A model generated the notes under the pieces. It was given only the letters and a program-made list of their open reading frames with translations, had not been told where the DNA came from and made no database searches. Below are positions 31,692 through 39,930 of a stretch of DNA of 61,161 nucleotides, piece after piece. The position numbers and the translations under genes were made by a program. This DNA is from a virus. Where the stretch lies: the IMG/VR virus record IMGVR_UViG_3300037264_007944, positions 1-61,161 of that record; one strand, given 5' to 3'. Position 1 is the stretch's first letter, and every line of letters begins with the position of its first letter.

Positions 31692-31856
31692 GTGGCCGCC
31701 AAGAAAACGACAGCCCAAAAGATCCTGGCCGCCCCGCACGAGGCCGTCCAGTGGGGCATGAACCGTGCCAGAAAGTTCATCTGGAAGAACATGAGCATGG
31801 AGCAGAAGGCCAGGCACCTCCTGCGTCAGGTCTCTAGAGCGGTGGCTGGCAAGTGA
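31692..31856 (+). CDS. 54-aa basic protein
   Basis: The frame from GTG 31692 encodes AAKKTTAQKILAAPHEAVQW and a helix with RARKFIWKNMSMEQKARHLL. It starts just after a promoter and its TGA overlaps the GTG of the next gene, both typical of genuine genes here. Highly basic; possibly nucleic-acid-associated. Family unknown. Confidence 0.68.
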   Translation: MAAKKTTAQKILAAPHEAVQWGMNRARKFIWKNMSMEQKARHLLRQVSRAVAGK

Positions 31857-32107
31857 ACCTCTCCGACGCCCGCAGCGCCCTCCGGTGGGCCGTCTTCAAC
31901 CCGAACGCCGCTGAGGCGGCCGGGAACAAGATGATGGAGTCCATCCCGCAGGTGATGACCACCGTCGGCGCGTACATGCTGTCCGAGTGGCTCTCGAAGC
32001 GGTACGGGCAGGTCTTCTCGGAACCCGGTGAGAAGCCGCAGATCCCGTCGCAGCCGATCCCCACGATCTCGATCCAGACAATCGAGGGGCCTGGAGGGCA
32101 GCTGTGA
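31853..32107 (+). CDS. Unknown small protein
   Basis: 84 aa from GTG 31853. NLSDARSALRWAVFNPNAAEAAG at the N-terminus resembles the openings of the genes at 33677 and 34270 (xxxxARxxLKxA). A hydrophobic stretch QVMTTVGAYMLSEWL is in the middle, and the tail is Pro/Ile-rich. GTGA overlaps at both ends. Confidence 0.6.
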   Translation: MNLSDARSALRWAVFNPNAAEAAGNKMMESIPQVMTTVGAYMLSEWLSKRYGQVFSEPGEKPQIPSQPIPTISIQTIEGPGGQL

Positions 32108-32610
32108 GCTTCCAACCGTTCTCCTACCGGGCCCTGCCGTTCCGCATCAACTGGACGAAGCGCGGGATCTCGCCGGACCAGCACGACGGAGACTCCCTCT
32201 GGCTGCTCTTCGACAAGGGCGACTACCAGTACACGAATGCGAACTGCAGGCTGTTCGGCATCAACACGCCTGAGATGAACGACCCGGACCCGGCTGTCCG
32301 CCTGAAGGCCGTCGCGGCCCGCGAGCATCTCGCCGGGCTGCTCGGACTGAAGAAGGCGTGCGCCGCGCACGACTGGGTGGCGTCGAACGACGCCAGCACC
32401 CGCCTCTGCAAGATCTGCTGCGAGATCGAGAGGCTGACGATCGTCGGCCCGAAGAATCTTTGCGTGAAGTCCGAGAAACTCGACAAGTACGGCCGGCCGC
32501 TCGTGACGATCTGGACGGACCCAGCCGCCTTTGGCGACAACTCCAAGAGCGCCAACAAGGCCATGATCGATGCCGGCCACGCGATCCCATTCATGGGGGA
32601 TCTGGCGTGA
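32104..32610 (+). CDS. Staphylococcal nuclease-like protein with Cys insertion
   Basis: 168 aa. DGDSLWLLF (28-36), CRLFGINTPEMND (48-60), DKYGRPLVTIW (127-137) and MIDAGHAIPF (154-163) follow the thermonuclease pattern; Asp28/Asp30, Arg49, Glu57 and Arg131 match catalytic or metal ligands. Asn53 stands where the calcium-binding Asp40 of staphylococcal nuclease is found, so activity may be altered. An insertion with HDW and LCKICC (89-106) looks like a metal knuckle. No signal peptide. Host DNA degradation or a packaging-linked role is possible. Confidence 0.75.
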   Translation: MSFQPFSYRALPFRINWTKRGISPDQHDGDSLWLLFDKGDYQYTNANCRLFGINTPEMNDPDPAVRLKAVAAREHLAGLLGLKKACAAHDWVASNDASTRLCKICCEIERLTIVGPKNLCVKSEKLDKYGRPLVTIWTDPAAFGDNSKSANKAMIDAGHAIPFMGDLA

Positions 32611-33680
32611 CCAAGGTCGTCGTCGGCTTCGATGAGGGGCTCTGGAATGGCGGCGTTGACGACGGCGCGTTTGCAGAGGAGCGCGACCCGGGCGGCGTCT
32701 GGTACACCCTTGAAGTCGACGGCGTAAAGGTTGCGCTTGCCGCCGCCACCCCTGGCCCGGCCGACCTGACCAACATCAGCTACTACGTTCACCCAGATCA
32801 CCGCGGCCACGGCTACGGGACGAAGATCGCCTCGCAGGTGACGGACCTCCACGAGAAGGCGACGTTCACCATCTTCAAAGACAACGATGCCTCCATCAAG
32901 GTCGCGCTCGCTGCGCTCCGCAACAAGTTCGCCATGACGATGGGTCGGAATGTCGTGCGGCTCACGAAGACCGCCGACGCGATCCCTGGCGGCAAGGCGG
33001 ACAAGAAGAAGCCGGGCGACTTCAATGCGGAGGCCCTGGCAGAAGGGGCGAAGCACGAGCGCGAGCACACCTCGAGCGACGCCGTCGCGCAGGAGATCGC
33101 GATGGACCACCTCGCCGAGGATCCTCAGTACTACGTGAAATTGCGCAAGATCGAGAAGAAAGCGCTCGCAATCAAGGATGAGCGCAACACCATCGGCACC
33201 ACGCTCACCGGCAGGATCCACGAGAGCTTCACGGTCGCCGCCGACAGGATGATCCAGGCTGGGATGCTCTCCGAGAAGGAGCGCATCGAACTCTCCGGCG
33301 CGATCGGCAGCCTGCTGGGCCAGTTCCGCAAGTCGGTGAACCGGGACGTCGCCTCGAGAGAGATGACCCCGCACGCGCATGACCTCCTTAAGAAGGCGGT
33401 CTCCACGCAGACGGGTCGCGCGGTCATCGAGGCCAGAACCATCCAGTCCAAGATGAAGGGGCTGACGTCGCCACAGGCGGTCGACCGCAGGATCTCTGAT
33501 GCGGCTGGCCGGGTGGCAAAGGCCCCAACGTCTCCGCTGTCCCCAGAGGAGAGGAAGAAGATCCTGCAGGCGTCCAGGTATGTCCGGATGAACGTGCAGG
33601 ATCCGAAGGGTGGCGAGATCTACAAGAGGATCAAGTCAGAGTCGCTCAACAAGAGCCACCAGATGGAGATTCCGACATGA
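32607..33680 (+). CDS. GNAT-like domain fused to DUF5661
   Basis: 357 aa from GTG 32607. Residues 1-118 form a GNAT-like fold with YYVHPDHRGHGYG (acetyl-CoA-binding motif A, 59-71). After a KTADAIPGG linker, residues 138-183 (EHTSSDAVAQEIAMDHLAED) match DUF5661, a short domain common in phage virion-region proteins. The last 170 residues are helical. A longer frame from 32358 lies within the nuclease gene and is rejected. Substrate unknown. Confidence 0.75.
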   Translation: MTKVVVGFDEGLWNGGVDDGAFAEERDPGGVWYTLEVDGVKVALAAATPGPADLTNISYYVHPDHRGHGYGTKIASQVTDLHEKATFTIFKDNDASIKVALAALRNKFAMTMGRNVVRLTKTADAIPGGKADKKKPGDFNAEALAEGAKHEREHTSSDAVAQEIAMDHLAEDPQYYVKLRKIEKKALAIKDERNTIGTTLTGRIHESFTVAADRMIQAGMLSEKERIELSGAIGSLLGQFRKSVNRDVASREMTPHAHDLLKKAVSTQTGRAVIEARTIQSKMKGLTSPQAVDRRISDAAGRVAKAPTSPLSPEERKKILQASRYVRMNVQDPKGGEIYKRIKSESLNKSHQMEIPT

Positions 33681-34267
33681 ACGTGATTGAAGCCCGGGAA
33701 CTCCTGAAGCAGGCCGCCGGGAAGACCTACCCGATCTCGAGGGCTCTGACAAGCCCGCTCGGGGCGCTTGTTTCCGGAGGGCTGTCCGGCGCCACCAGCG
33801 GAGTCCTGGTCACGGCAAGACACGGCCCGTCCCCGGAGGCCGCGGGGATAGGCGGCATCATAGGCGCCATCGCCGGCATGTTCGGATCTGGCAGCGTCAG
33901 AAAACAGTACGCCATGGGCCTTGCGGACGAAGTCAGGGCCGGTTACGCAAAATACCTGGAGCCTCATCACCTCGAGGTTGTAAAGGCCATCGAGAAGGCC
34001 AGGCTGAAGGTCGCCGCGTTTATCCCGCTCGCCCTGGCCCCAATGGCCCTGAATTACGCCCTCATGGATGGCCTAAGAAGAAGGGCCCTTCTGGGCCGGA
34101 TCGCCAAAGGCGGCGGAAGCCTGATCCAGTCGGAGCGTGACCTGGTGAAGGTCGTGCAGACGGCGGCGAGGCGCAGGATCGTGCGGAAGGCGGCTCTCGC
34201 CACCGCCGCGGTCGGCGCTGCCGGCTACGGGGCCTCCAGGCTGGTGGCCTCGGATACCGATTCGTAG
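33677..34267 (+). CDS. Glycine-rich membrane-active protein, unknown
   Basis: 196 aa. It begins MNVIEARELLKQAAG, with the K-Q-A form of the motif common in this region. Gly/Ala-rich hydrophobic stretches at about 34-75 (LVSGGLSGATSGVLV, GIGGIIGAIAGMFG), 115-130 and 175-190 could be membrane helices. Probably a virion protein delivered with DNA or a pore former; no family recognised. Confidence 0.6.
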   Translation: MNVIEARELLKQAAGKTYPISRALTSPLGALVSGGLSGATSGVLVTARHGPSPEAAGIGGIIGAIAGMFGSGSVRKQYAMGLADEVRAGYAKYLEPHHLEVVKAIEKARLKVAAFIPLALAPMALNYALMDGLRRRALLGRIAKGGGSLIQSERDLVKVVQTAARRRIVRKAALATAAVGAAGYGASRLVASDTDS

Positions 34268-34269
34268 GC

Positions 34270-34467
34270 ATGGAGTACGCCGACGCGCGCGTCATGCTCA
34301 AGGAGGCGCTTACCAGGAAGGCGAAGCTCCAGCGCGACCGCGAGCAGCTCCACAAGATGGTCGGGCCGATGGCGCGCCGTATCCCCTACAAGACCAAAGG
34401 CGCGAAGGGTTGGGACGTCATGGTGGACGCCATGATGTCCGACACGCATTCCGGCCCTGCGAAATAG
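34270..34467 (+). CDS. 65-aa basic protein
   Basis: EYADARVMLKEALTRKAKLQ begins a basic helical protein, ending GWDVMVDAMMSDTHSG. Two bases separate it from the previous gene. No family recognised. It ends just before the operator-controlled regulator. Confidence 0.58.
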   Translation: MEYADARVMLKEALTRKAKLQRDREQLHKMVGPMARRIPYKTKGAKGWDVMVDAMMSDTHSGPAK

Positions 34468-34479
34468 CAGAATAAAGAT

Positions 34480-34494
34480 GTTGCTCACAGCAAC
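34480..34494. promoter_or_regulatory. Palindromic operator candidate (site c) at the regulator promoter
   Basis: GTTGCT-CAC-AGCAAC, 22 bases upstream of the Cro/CI-type gene. It covers the -35 position of a promoter whose -10 is TAGTAT (34502-34507); the start codon GTG 34517 lies nine bases after the -10. A repressor bound here would block its own promoter, the usual autoregulation of phage repressors. Confidence 0.72.
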
Positions 34495-34516
34495 AATGTG
34501 GTAGTATCCATCCACT

Positions 34517-34756
34517 GTGCAAGGCGACTTTCCTCTTCCAAACAAGCTGTCCGACTTCACGAAGATGATCGGGCCACTTAGAAAAAAGCACAAGATCCCG
34601 CAGGAGAAGCTCGCCAGGAAGCTTGGGATCGCGAGGTCATCTCTCGCCTGCATCGAAAAAGGTTACCGGGAGCCTTCAGCTCAGGTGCTATGGAGACTTC
34701 TTGGTGTGTTCAACAACGGGCACCTGGACGAATTAAGCAGGAAAGGGAAACGCTGA
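34517..34756 (+). CDS. Cro/CI-type helix-turn-helix regulator
   Basis: 79 aa from GTG 34517. HTH_3 domain over about residues 14-66: MIGPLRKKHKIPQEKLARKLGIARSSLACIEKGYREPS, VLWRLLGVF. No C-terminal dimerisation or cleavage domain, so it is Cro-sized. The palindrome at 34480 in its own promoter, repeated at 11697, 14657 and 47091, is the likely binding site. It probably sets early/late or lysis/lysogeny choice; no integrase is in this window. Confidence 0.88.
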   Translation: MQGDFPLPNKLSDFTKMIGPLRKKHKIPQEKLARKLGIARSSLACIEKGYREPSAQVLWRLLGVFNNGHLDELSRKGKR

Positions 34757-34941
34757 TGCAGATCATCATGAAGTGTCCGGAGTGCGGCAAGGGGTTCCTC
34801 GCACACGCCGGGGCCGGGTACACCAGCGAGATCATCACGACCGAGAACAAGAAGTGCAGCGGCTGCGGCGCCCAGCTCGACATCAAGATCAAGATCGTCG
34901 TGTCGGCCGCGAAACCTGAGGCTTCGAAGAAGGGGTCGTAA
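34756..34941 (+). CDS. Small zinc-ribbon protein
   Basis: 61 aa. CPECGKGF and CSGCGAQL form a two-knuckle zinc ribbon (residues 7-10 and 33-36). ATG 34756 shares a base with the preceding TGA. The C-terminus is basic. Possibly nucleic-acid-binding; no specific family. Confidence 0.72.
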   Translation: MQIIMKCPECGKGFLAHAGAGYTSEIITTENKKCSGCGAQLDIKIKIVVSAAKPEASKKGS

Positions 34942-35601
34942 ATGCCGATCCAGCCGATACCGCCTATCCAAGGGTACATCCCTCCGCAGGTGGCTTCGTC
35001 CGCCCAGAAGCAGATCGAGGACATGAAGGCGTTCATGTCCAAGGACGTGACGGAGCTGGCGGCCGGCCTCAAGGAGTCCGCGTTCCAGTACGACGCGATC
35101 GCCGTCCGCGGAAGGTTCATAGCGGTCCCAAGGGCTCCGGCCAACAGGATGATGAACTCAGCCATCATCGCGTGCCTCTTCGCCCTCAAGGACCCGCGCA
35201 TCGACAAGATCCTCCACGCCGTCAAAGCCCAGACGAACTTCGTCACGCCAGAGGGCGAGATTTCCACCCAGCCGATCATCCCGTGCCTCGGCACGACCGG
35301 CGATCTTCCAAAAGAATTCACCCTGGAGGAGCAACCGCCAGAGCCGCCAAGGCACATCTTCATAGAGGAGGGGCAGGCCAAGCTCGTCGAGAGGGCGGAC
35401 CAGATGGTCGCCGTGCTCGGCCCTGACGGCTCCGTCGTGAGCGTCGGGTTGGTCACCGTCTGGAATACCAAGGTCGATCCGTCCTGCCACATGGTTCGAA
35501 CCGTCGATGGTATGGAGCACGAGGAGGCGGAGTCGAGCCTGAAGGCGATCAACTCGATGGCCGACCTCGTCCGCCTCTGCTCGGAGCCGAAGCAGCAATA
35601 G
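34942..35601 (+). CDS. Unknown protein, Pro-rich start
   Basis: 219 aa. It begins PIQPIPPIQGYIPPQ, then has a mixed alpha/beta body (YDAIAVRGRFIAVPRAP, MVAVLGPDGSVVSVGLVTVW). No family recognised. It directly adjoins the zinc-ribbon gene and ends before the promoter at 35604. Confidence 0.62.
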   Translation: MPIQPIPPIQGYIPPQVASSAQKQIEDMKAFMSKDVTELAAGLKESAFQYDAIAVRGRFIAVPRAPANRMMNSAIIACLFALKDPRIDKILHAVKAQTNFVTPEGEISTQPIIPCLGTTGDLPKEFTLEEQPPEPPRHIFIEEGQAKLVERADQMVAVLGPDGSVVSVGLVTVWNTKVDPSCHMVRTVDGMEHEEAESSLKAINSMADLVRLCSEPKQQ

Positions 35602-35603
35602 GT

Positions 35604-35631
35604 GAACGACCGGCTCCATTCGCTGTAGACT
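35604..35631 (+). promoter_or_regulatory. Phage promoter, GAACGAC-N15-TAGACT
   Basis: GAACGAC (35604-35610), 15 bases, TAGACT (35626-35631), six bases to the ATG at 35638. The message is predicted to be leaderless and no Shine-Dalgarno is present. Confidence 0.75.
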
Positions 35632-35637
35632 ACTCCC

Positions 35638-35997
35638 ATGGGTCTGCTATCGGCCGATCTTGAGCGGCACCGTTCCGGCCTGCGGAAGGTCTCCTTCATC
35701 GAGAAGGCAACCCCCGTGATCCAGAAGAAAGCCTCCACAATGGACATTCTGAAGGTCTGCCTCGAGCAGTTCTCCGGGGCCGACACCGCCATGGAGAAGG
35801 CGGCCTCCGAAGAGGATCGCGGCCGCCTCTTCACCATGCACGAGGCAGTCGAGGCCGCCTACCGAGAGAGCGTGAAGGCCGGGAAGCGTCCGGAGGCCGA
35901 CGCTCTGATCGACAAGTTCGCGGGCTGGAAGTACCTGAAGGGGCAGCCTGGAGAGGCGGGCGATCTTCACCCGTTCCCGGCGCCTGGCGAGAAATGA
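35638..35997 (+). CDS. Unknown helical protein
   Basis: 119 aa. FIEKATPVIQKKASTMD and AMEKAASEEDRG carry K-A motifs like those in head proteins. The rest is helical, ending in HPFPAPGEK. First gene of a leaderless transcript; stop overlaps the next ATG. Confidence 0.65.
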   Translation: MGLLSADLERHRSGLRKVSFIEKATPVIQKKASTMDILKVCLEQFSGADTAMEKAASEEDRGRLFTMHEAVEAAYRESVKAGKRPEADALIDKFAGWKYLKGQPGEAGDLHPFPAPGEK

Positions 35998-36164
35998 CCG
36001 AGAAGACGGCCAGGGCAAACATCAGGAAGGCCCTCGCGCTCTTGAAGAGCAGGATCAGGTTCCCGAAGATCCGTCTCCGCGAGATTCTTGAGGCGGAGGA
36101 CATCGTCACGGCCATCAAAGAGTTCTCCGGCCAGAGGGTCCTGAAGATCCTGGAGAAGCGATGA
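35994..36164 (+). CDS. 56-aa basic protein
   Basis: The frame from ATG 35994 overlaps both neighbours by ATGA and encodes TEKTARANIRKALALLKSRI and a second helix ILEAEDIVTAIKEFSG. It starts with the E-K-T-A motif. Strongly basic, helical, family unknown. Confidence 0.68.
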   Translation: MTEKTARANIRKALALLKSRIRFPKIRLREILEAEDIVTAIKEFSGQRVLKILEKR

Positions 36165-37039
36165 GCTTGATGTTCGGCTTTGGCGGCCGCGGAGGGTTGG
36201 TGCAGTTCTTGTTCGGTACGCCGATTGGACCTCGCCAGATCACGCTTGGTGAGATCGCCGGGAGGAAGGCGCTCAAGGGCGCCGTAAGAGACATGATGCC
36301 AGCGGAAGACAGCAGAAAGAAGTCCGGCGAGAACCACCCGGTCCTCGAGAAGCTCGCCTTCTACTCCGCGCTGGCCAATATGTCGGCCTTCGAAAAGGAA
36401 GCGCCGTTCAAGAGCGAGGCGCAGCGCCGAAAGTTCTACGCCATGGAGTCCCGCGGCGAGATCTCCAAGAAGGAGGTCCGCAAGTGGGAGCGAGAGACCA
36501 CCGACAAGGACCTCCCTGATCGGATTCACAAGAAGGAGGCTGGCTCTCTCATCGTGAAGGGCGTCGGCCTCCTTGCTAAGGGGGTCATGGGGACTGGCAA
36601 GGTCGCCCTGAAGGCGGCGAAGCCTGTCGGCAAAGCCATGTTCCTTCCGACCACGAGGATGCAGGGTGCCGTCGGGAACGCCCTGTGGTCGACACATTCC
36701 GGCGTGTCCGCCGCGAAAGCGTACCAGCCGATGGCCCCGTCGCTTCCGCAGATGCGTCCTATGGCGACGGCGTCCAGGCAACCCTTGCAGATGGCCGCCT
36801 CCGTCGACGAGCTCATCGAGATGACCAAGCAGGCCGCCCTTGCTTCCGCCGTGGCGAAGCCGATGAGCCGCGTGGCGAAGCCGATCGGTCATGGCATGCC
36901 GGACAGCTGGCTCAAGCGCAGCACCACGGGAACGTCCCAGCTCAACGTGGCCGCCGACGCCCCGAAGGCGCTGGCGATCGCTGGTGACGCCACCCTTCAG
37001 AGGGCCGGCGCCGGGTCCAACGTCCACATCCAGAGGTAA
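36161..37039 (+). CDS. Virion-region protein with DUF3008-like motif
   Basis: 292 aa. The segment with FKSEAQRRKFYAMESRGEIS and KWERETTDKDLPDRI (about 85-123) resembles the short KS.AQ..F.......K.W...TP....LP motif (DUF3008-like) common in phage structural genes. K-E-A and K-Q-A motifs occur at about 80, 126 and 223. The C-terminal half is Ala/Met-rich. Role unknown, probably inside the capsid. Confidence 0.62.
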   Translation: MSLMFGFGGRGGLVQFLFGTPIGPRQITLGEIAGRKALKGAVRDMMPAEDSRKKSGENHPVLEKLAFYSALANMSAFEKEAPFKSEAQRRKFYAMESRGEISKKEVRKWERETTDKDLPDRIHKKEAGSLIVKGVGLLAKGVMGTGKVALKAAKPVGKAMFLPTTRMQGAVGNALWSTHSGVSAAKAYQPMAPSLPQMRPMATASRQPLQMAASVDELIEMTKQAALASAVAKPMSRVAKPIGHGMPDSWLKRSTTGTSQLNVAADAPKALAIAGDATLQRAGAGSNVHIQR

Positions 37040-37041
37040 AA

Positions 37042-37596
37042 ATGACGCCCCTTAAGCAGCACATCCGCGATCTCGAGGAATCCGGCGCCGTTGAGCCGGG
37101 CAGGATCCAGAAGCTGGCCGCCTCCGCGTTCAAGCTGGAGATCGGGAAGTGGCCGCACCCGCTCGAGGCCCTCAAGGAGATGGTCGGCATCAAGAAGCCG
37201 ATCATGGAGCGCGTGATGGGCTACGTCCGCGAAGGCTTTGAAGCCGCGAAGCCGCGCGCCGGCCTGGCCGCCGCCGCCGCCGCCGCCGCGCTAGGGGTCG
37301 CCGCAGCCACAAAGCTTTACAACGAGGTCAAGTTCCAGGCCGCCATTAGCACGTTCCACGGAGATCCGGAGATCATGGCGGATTTTGACAAGGCCGAGTC
37401 AATCGCCCACATGGTCAAGCGGTGGGCTCCGTCGATCGCCGCGGATCCGCAGATCCTCAAGGGGACCGTGAAGAGCCTGATGAAGTTCCCGGACAGCTAT
37501 CTGACCTACGACATCGCCGGGAAGCTGTCTGAGACCGAGAAGAGGTACTCCGCCACCCACGGGATCTTCAGCATCCTAAAGGAGCGGGTCCTCTAA
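37042..37596 (+). CDS. Unknown Ala-rich virion-region protein
   Basis: 184 aa. An Ala-rich hydrophobic run (AGLAAAAAAAALGVAAA, about 73-90) may be a membrane helix. The C-terminal domain has SIAADPQILKGTVKSLMKF and LTYDIAGKLSETEKRY, a pattern I have the impression of in other phage structural genes, without a name. Confidence 0.6.
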   Translation: MTPLKQHIRDLEESGAVEPGRIQKLAASAFKLEIGKWPHPLEALKEMVGIKKPIMERVMGYVREGFEAAKPRAGLAAAAAAAALGVAAATKLYNEVKFQAAISTFHGDPEIMADFDKAESIAHMVKRWAPSIAADPQILKGTVKSLMKFPDSYLTYDIAGKLSETEKRYSATHGIFSILKERVL

Positions 37597-37597
37597 C

Positions 37598-38530
37598 GTG
37601 GCCAACCGCAAAGTCCTGTTTCGTTCCGGCGGGAACGTCAACGAGGTGTCGCCATCCGCCGACTCCGTTTTGATCGCATCGATCGACCAGGGGTCGACGA
37701 CTTTCACGCTCAAGACCGCCGGGGTCACGCTCTACTCTGTCACCGTCTCCGGCCTCATGGCCATGAACGGGCCGTTCTCCCTGGCTCCAGCCACGGACGA
37801 CACCGGCACGATCGGCGTGGACCCAGGCGAGACCGGCGGCGATCCACTGGCGGTCGGCGCGCTGCGGCGGTTCTCGGTCATCCGCGGCCGCAAGCTCAAG
37901 TCCGGCATGTCCATCGTCTTGGAGAACTCGCTCGATATCGGGAACTCCGCGGACGGCGTAGGGCCGGCGAACACTGGCCGGATCAAGTACGAATCCGCCA
38001 CCCAGGCTCTCCGGGCCAGCGAGAACGGCGGGGCGCTCGCTGACTTGGTCCTTACCACGAAAATCCAGACGCTCTCCCAGAAGACTTTAACGACGCCGAC
38101 GATCGCTGACTTCACGAACGCGCAGCATACCCACACGAACGCGGCCGGCGGCGGCGCGATTTCGATCCCCCCGTCGCGCGAGACGTTCCGATTCGTCGGA
38201 GATGGCAACATCATCACCATGACGAACCTGGACGGAACGTGGATCGCGCCCAGGGCCTGCACGATCAAGAGGATCAGCCTCTTTCGCAGGTCCGCAGGAT
38301 CTGGCGGGTCCACTACGGTGGACGTCAACAAGCAGGGGGTCACCGTCTTCACGACCCAGGCGAACCGCCCGTCGATCGCGTTCGGGGCCGGGAACAACGT
38401 CGTGAACGCGCACACGGATATGGACGTGACGGCCGTGGCTCAGGACGACAGGATCGATATCGACGTCGACGCCGCCGAGACCGGCTCTGCCAAAGACCTC
38501 AGCGTCGTCATAGAAGTGGAGTACACGTAA
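37598..38530 (+). CDS. Tail fibre-like protein
   Basis: 310 aa from GTG 37598. Strand-rich, with LTTKIQTLSQKTLTTPTIADF followed by QHTHTNAAGGGAI, which is the usual shaft-to-tip pattern of short phage fibres. The C-terminal 110 residues form a beta domain. Stop overlaps the next ATG by one base. Confidence 0.72.
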   Translation: MANRKVLFRSGGNVNEVSPSADSVLIASIDQGSTTFTLKTAGVTLYSVTVSGLMAMNGPFSLAPATDDTGTIGVDPGETGGDPLAVGALRRFSVIRGRKLKSGMSIVLENSLDIGNSADGVGPANTGRIKYESATQALRASENGGALADLVLTTKIQTLSQKTLTTPTIADFTNAQHTHTNAAGGGAISIPPSRETFRFVGDGNIITMTNLDGTWIAPRACTIKRISLFRRSAGSGGSTTVDVNKQGVTVFTTQANRPSIAFGAGNNVVNAHTDMDVTAVAQDDRIDIDVDAAETGSAKDLSVVIEVEYT

Positions 38531-39033
38531 TGGCTCATTTCCCGGCGACTAACACCGTGAATGGGATCATCATCGCCGCTGACCAGTTCGCCCTCGCCTC
38601 GAGCAAGAGGGATTTCCTGGAGACCATCATCCAGTCGACGCCGAACGACGTCGTGCGACTTCATGGAGATGGCGGCGCGAACGCCAGAGGGATAAACTTC
38701 GGCACCAGCAGGAACATGCTCCGGCTCCGCATCTCCTTCAAGGTGGACGCGGGGAACAACCACGATCTCCGCGTGCGGCTGATGAAGTACAACGACAACG
38801 ATTCGACCAGTTACGAACTGGCAAGGGCCACGAGGTCCGACATGGTCGATGGGAATCCAGGGAACAACACCTATCACGCCATGCAGCAGCTGGTGTCTGC
38901 CGGGGCAAACCCGTCGCAGAGTGACGTCATCGCCAATGTCGACTTTCTGTACTTCATCATCGACAAGGCCGCCGGGACAGTGGCCACGGGGATATCCCAA
39001 CTCACGATTGCGGCGGAGCACGAAGCACTGTGA
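38530..39033 (+). CDS. Beta-rich protein, possible fibre partner
   Basis: 167 aa from ATG 38530. NMLRLRISFKVDAGNNHDLRVRLMKYNDND and FLYFIIDKAAGTVATGISQLTI suggest a jelly-roll-like beta sandwich. It lies between fibre-like genes and overlaps the next by GTGA. A frame extending upstream into the fibre gene is Arg/Gly-rich nonsense. Confidence 0.65.
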   Translation: MAHFPATNTVNGIIIAADQFALASSKRDFLETIIQSTPNDVVRLHGDGGANARGINFGTSRNMLRLRISFKVDAGNNHDLRVRLMKYNDNDSTSYELARATRSDMVDGNPGNNTYHAMQQLVSAGANPSQSDVIANVDFLYFIIDKAAGTVATGISQLTIAAEHEAL

Positions 39034-39476
39034 GGGCAAGCCTCTCAGACTTCCTGGCCACCGCGGCGGAGGCTGTCGGGAACCGCAAGGCCGTCCGGTA
39101 CGGCTCCGTCGGGGGTCAGGTTGCGCTTGCCGTCGCTGACGGAACCAGAAAGCGCCCTGCCGGCTTCACCTGCTACGCTGCCGCGCTTGGGGAAACCGTC
39201 TCGGTCCAGAGGACGGACATCCTGGACGGGTTCTCCGGCCTTACGCCAGGCGTCGTCTATTATCTTTCGCAGTCGAACCCAGGAGAGATCACGAGCGCGC
39301 GCCCATCTTCAGGGGAAGTCCAGGTCGCCGGGGTCTCAAGGTCATCGGATAGCCTTGACGTCGGGTTTCACTGCGAGGAGGGGACGTACAACGAGCTCGT
39401 CATGAAGGACCAGGTTACAGGGGATCTCTATAAGGTGAGCGTAGTGAACGGGGCCCTGACGGTGACGCCGGTATAG
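39030..39476 (+). CDS. Small virion-like beta protein
   Basis: 148 aa from GTG 39030. The part GLTPGVVYYLSQSNPGEITS and EVQVAGVSRSSDSLDVGF recalls the module at the C-termini of the proteins at 16164 and 17028 (GD.LYL....G.VTNVAP...). Probably fibre or decoration. Confidence 0.62.
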   Translation: MRASLSDFLATAAEAVGNRKAVRYGSVGGQVALAVADGTRKRPAGFTCYAAALGETVSVQRTDILDGFSGLTPGVVYYLSQSNPGEITSARPSSGEVQVAGVSRSSDSLDVGFHCEEGTYNELVMKDQVTGDLYKVSVVNGALTVTPV

Positions 39477-39483
39477 GTGAAAG

Positions 39484-39921
39484 ATGCCCCCAAGAAAGAT
39501 CGCGTTCAGCATAGACGTCGAGAAGGCCAGGTTCGAGGTCAGGTCTTCCGCCAAGAAGATCATCAACGTCGGCCCGTTCGTGGAGGACTCGTTCGACGTT
39601 TCCACGGGAATCGATGCGGGACTATCTTCGAACTGGGTGTTCGACGGCGTTGAGAAGGTGGTCAGGCAGGACGGCGTGGCGATGGGAACCGTCGTGTCCG
39701 TCCCGGTCACGTTCGCCTCCAACGTGGCCGCGAATGTGTCAGGGCTATGGGAGGAAGAAGGAACCGTCCGGGTGTACTTCTCCAGGAACAACGGGGCAAA
39801 CTGGACTCGACTGACCGATGGCGTGCAAATCACCATCGGAGGGCCGGCCGGTAAAGTCGTTCGCCTGAAGGCCGAGCTTGATCCAGGGGCCATTCTCAAG
39901 GGGTGGTCGGCGCACTGGTAG
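39484..39921 (+). CDS. Unknown beta-rich protein
   Basis: 145 aa, strand-rich (ARFEVRSSAKKIINVGPF, TVRVYFSRNNGANWTRLTDG). The last phrase resembles the exposed loops of sialidase/Asp-box-like surface modules, but a single copy does not prove it. Start has GGTGAAAG before it. Family not assigned. Confidence 0.6.
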   Translation: MPPRKIAFSIDVEKARFEVRSSAKKIINVGPFVEDSFDVSTGIDAGLSSNWVFDGVEKVVRQDGVAMGTVVSVPVTFASNVAANVSGLWEEEGTVRVYFSRNNGANWTRLTDGVQITIGGPAGKVVRLKAELDPGAILKGWSAHW

Positions 39922-39930
39922 GAGCTCTTT

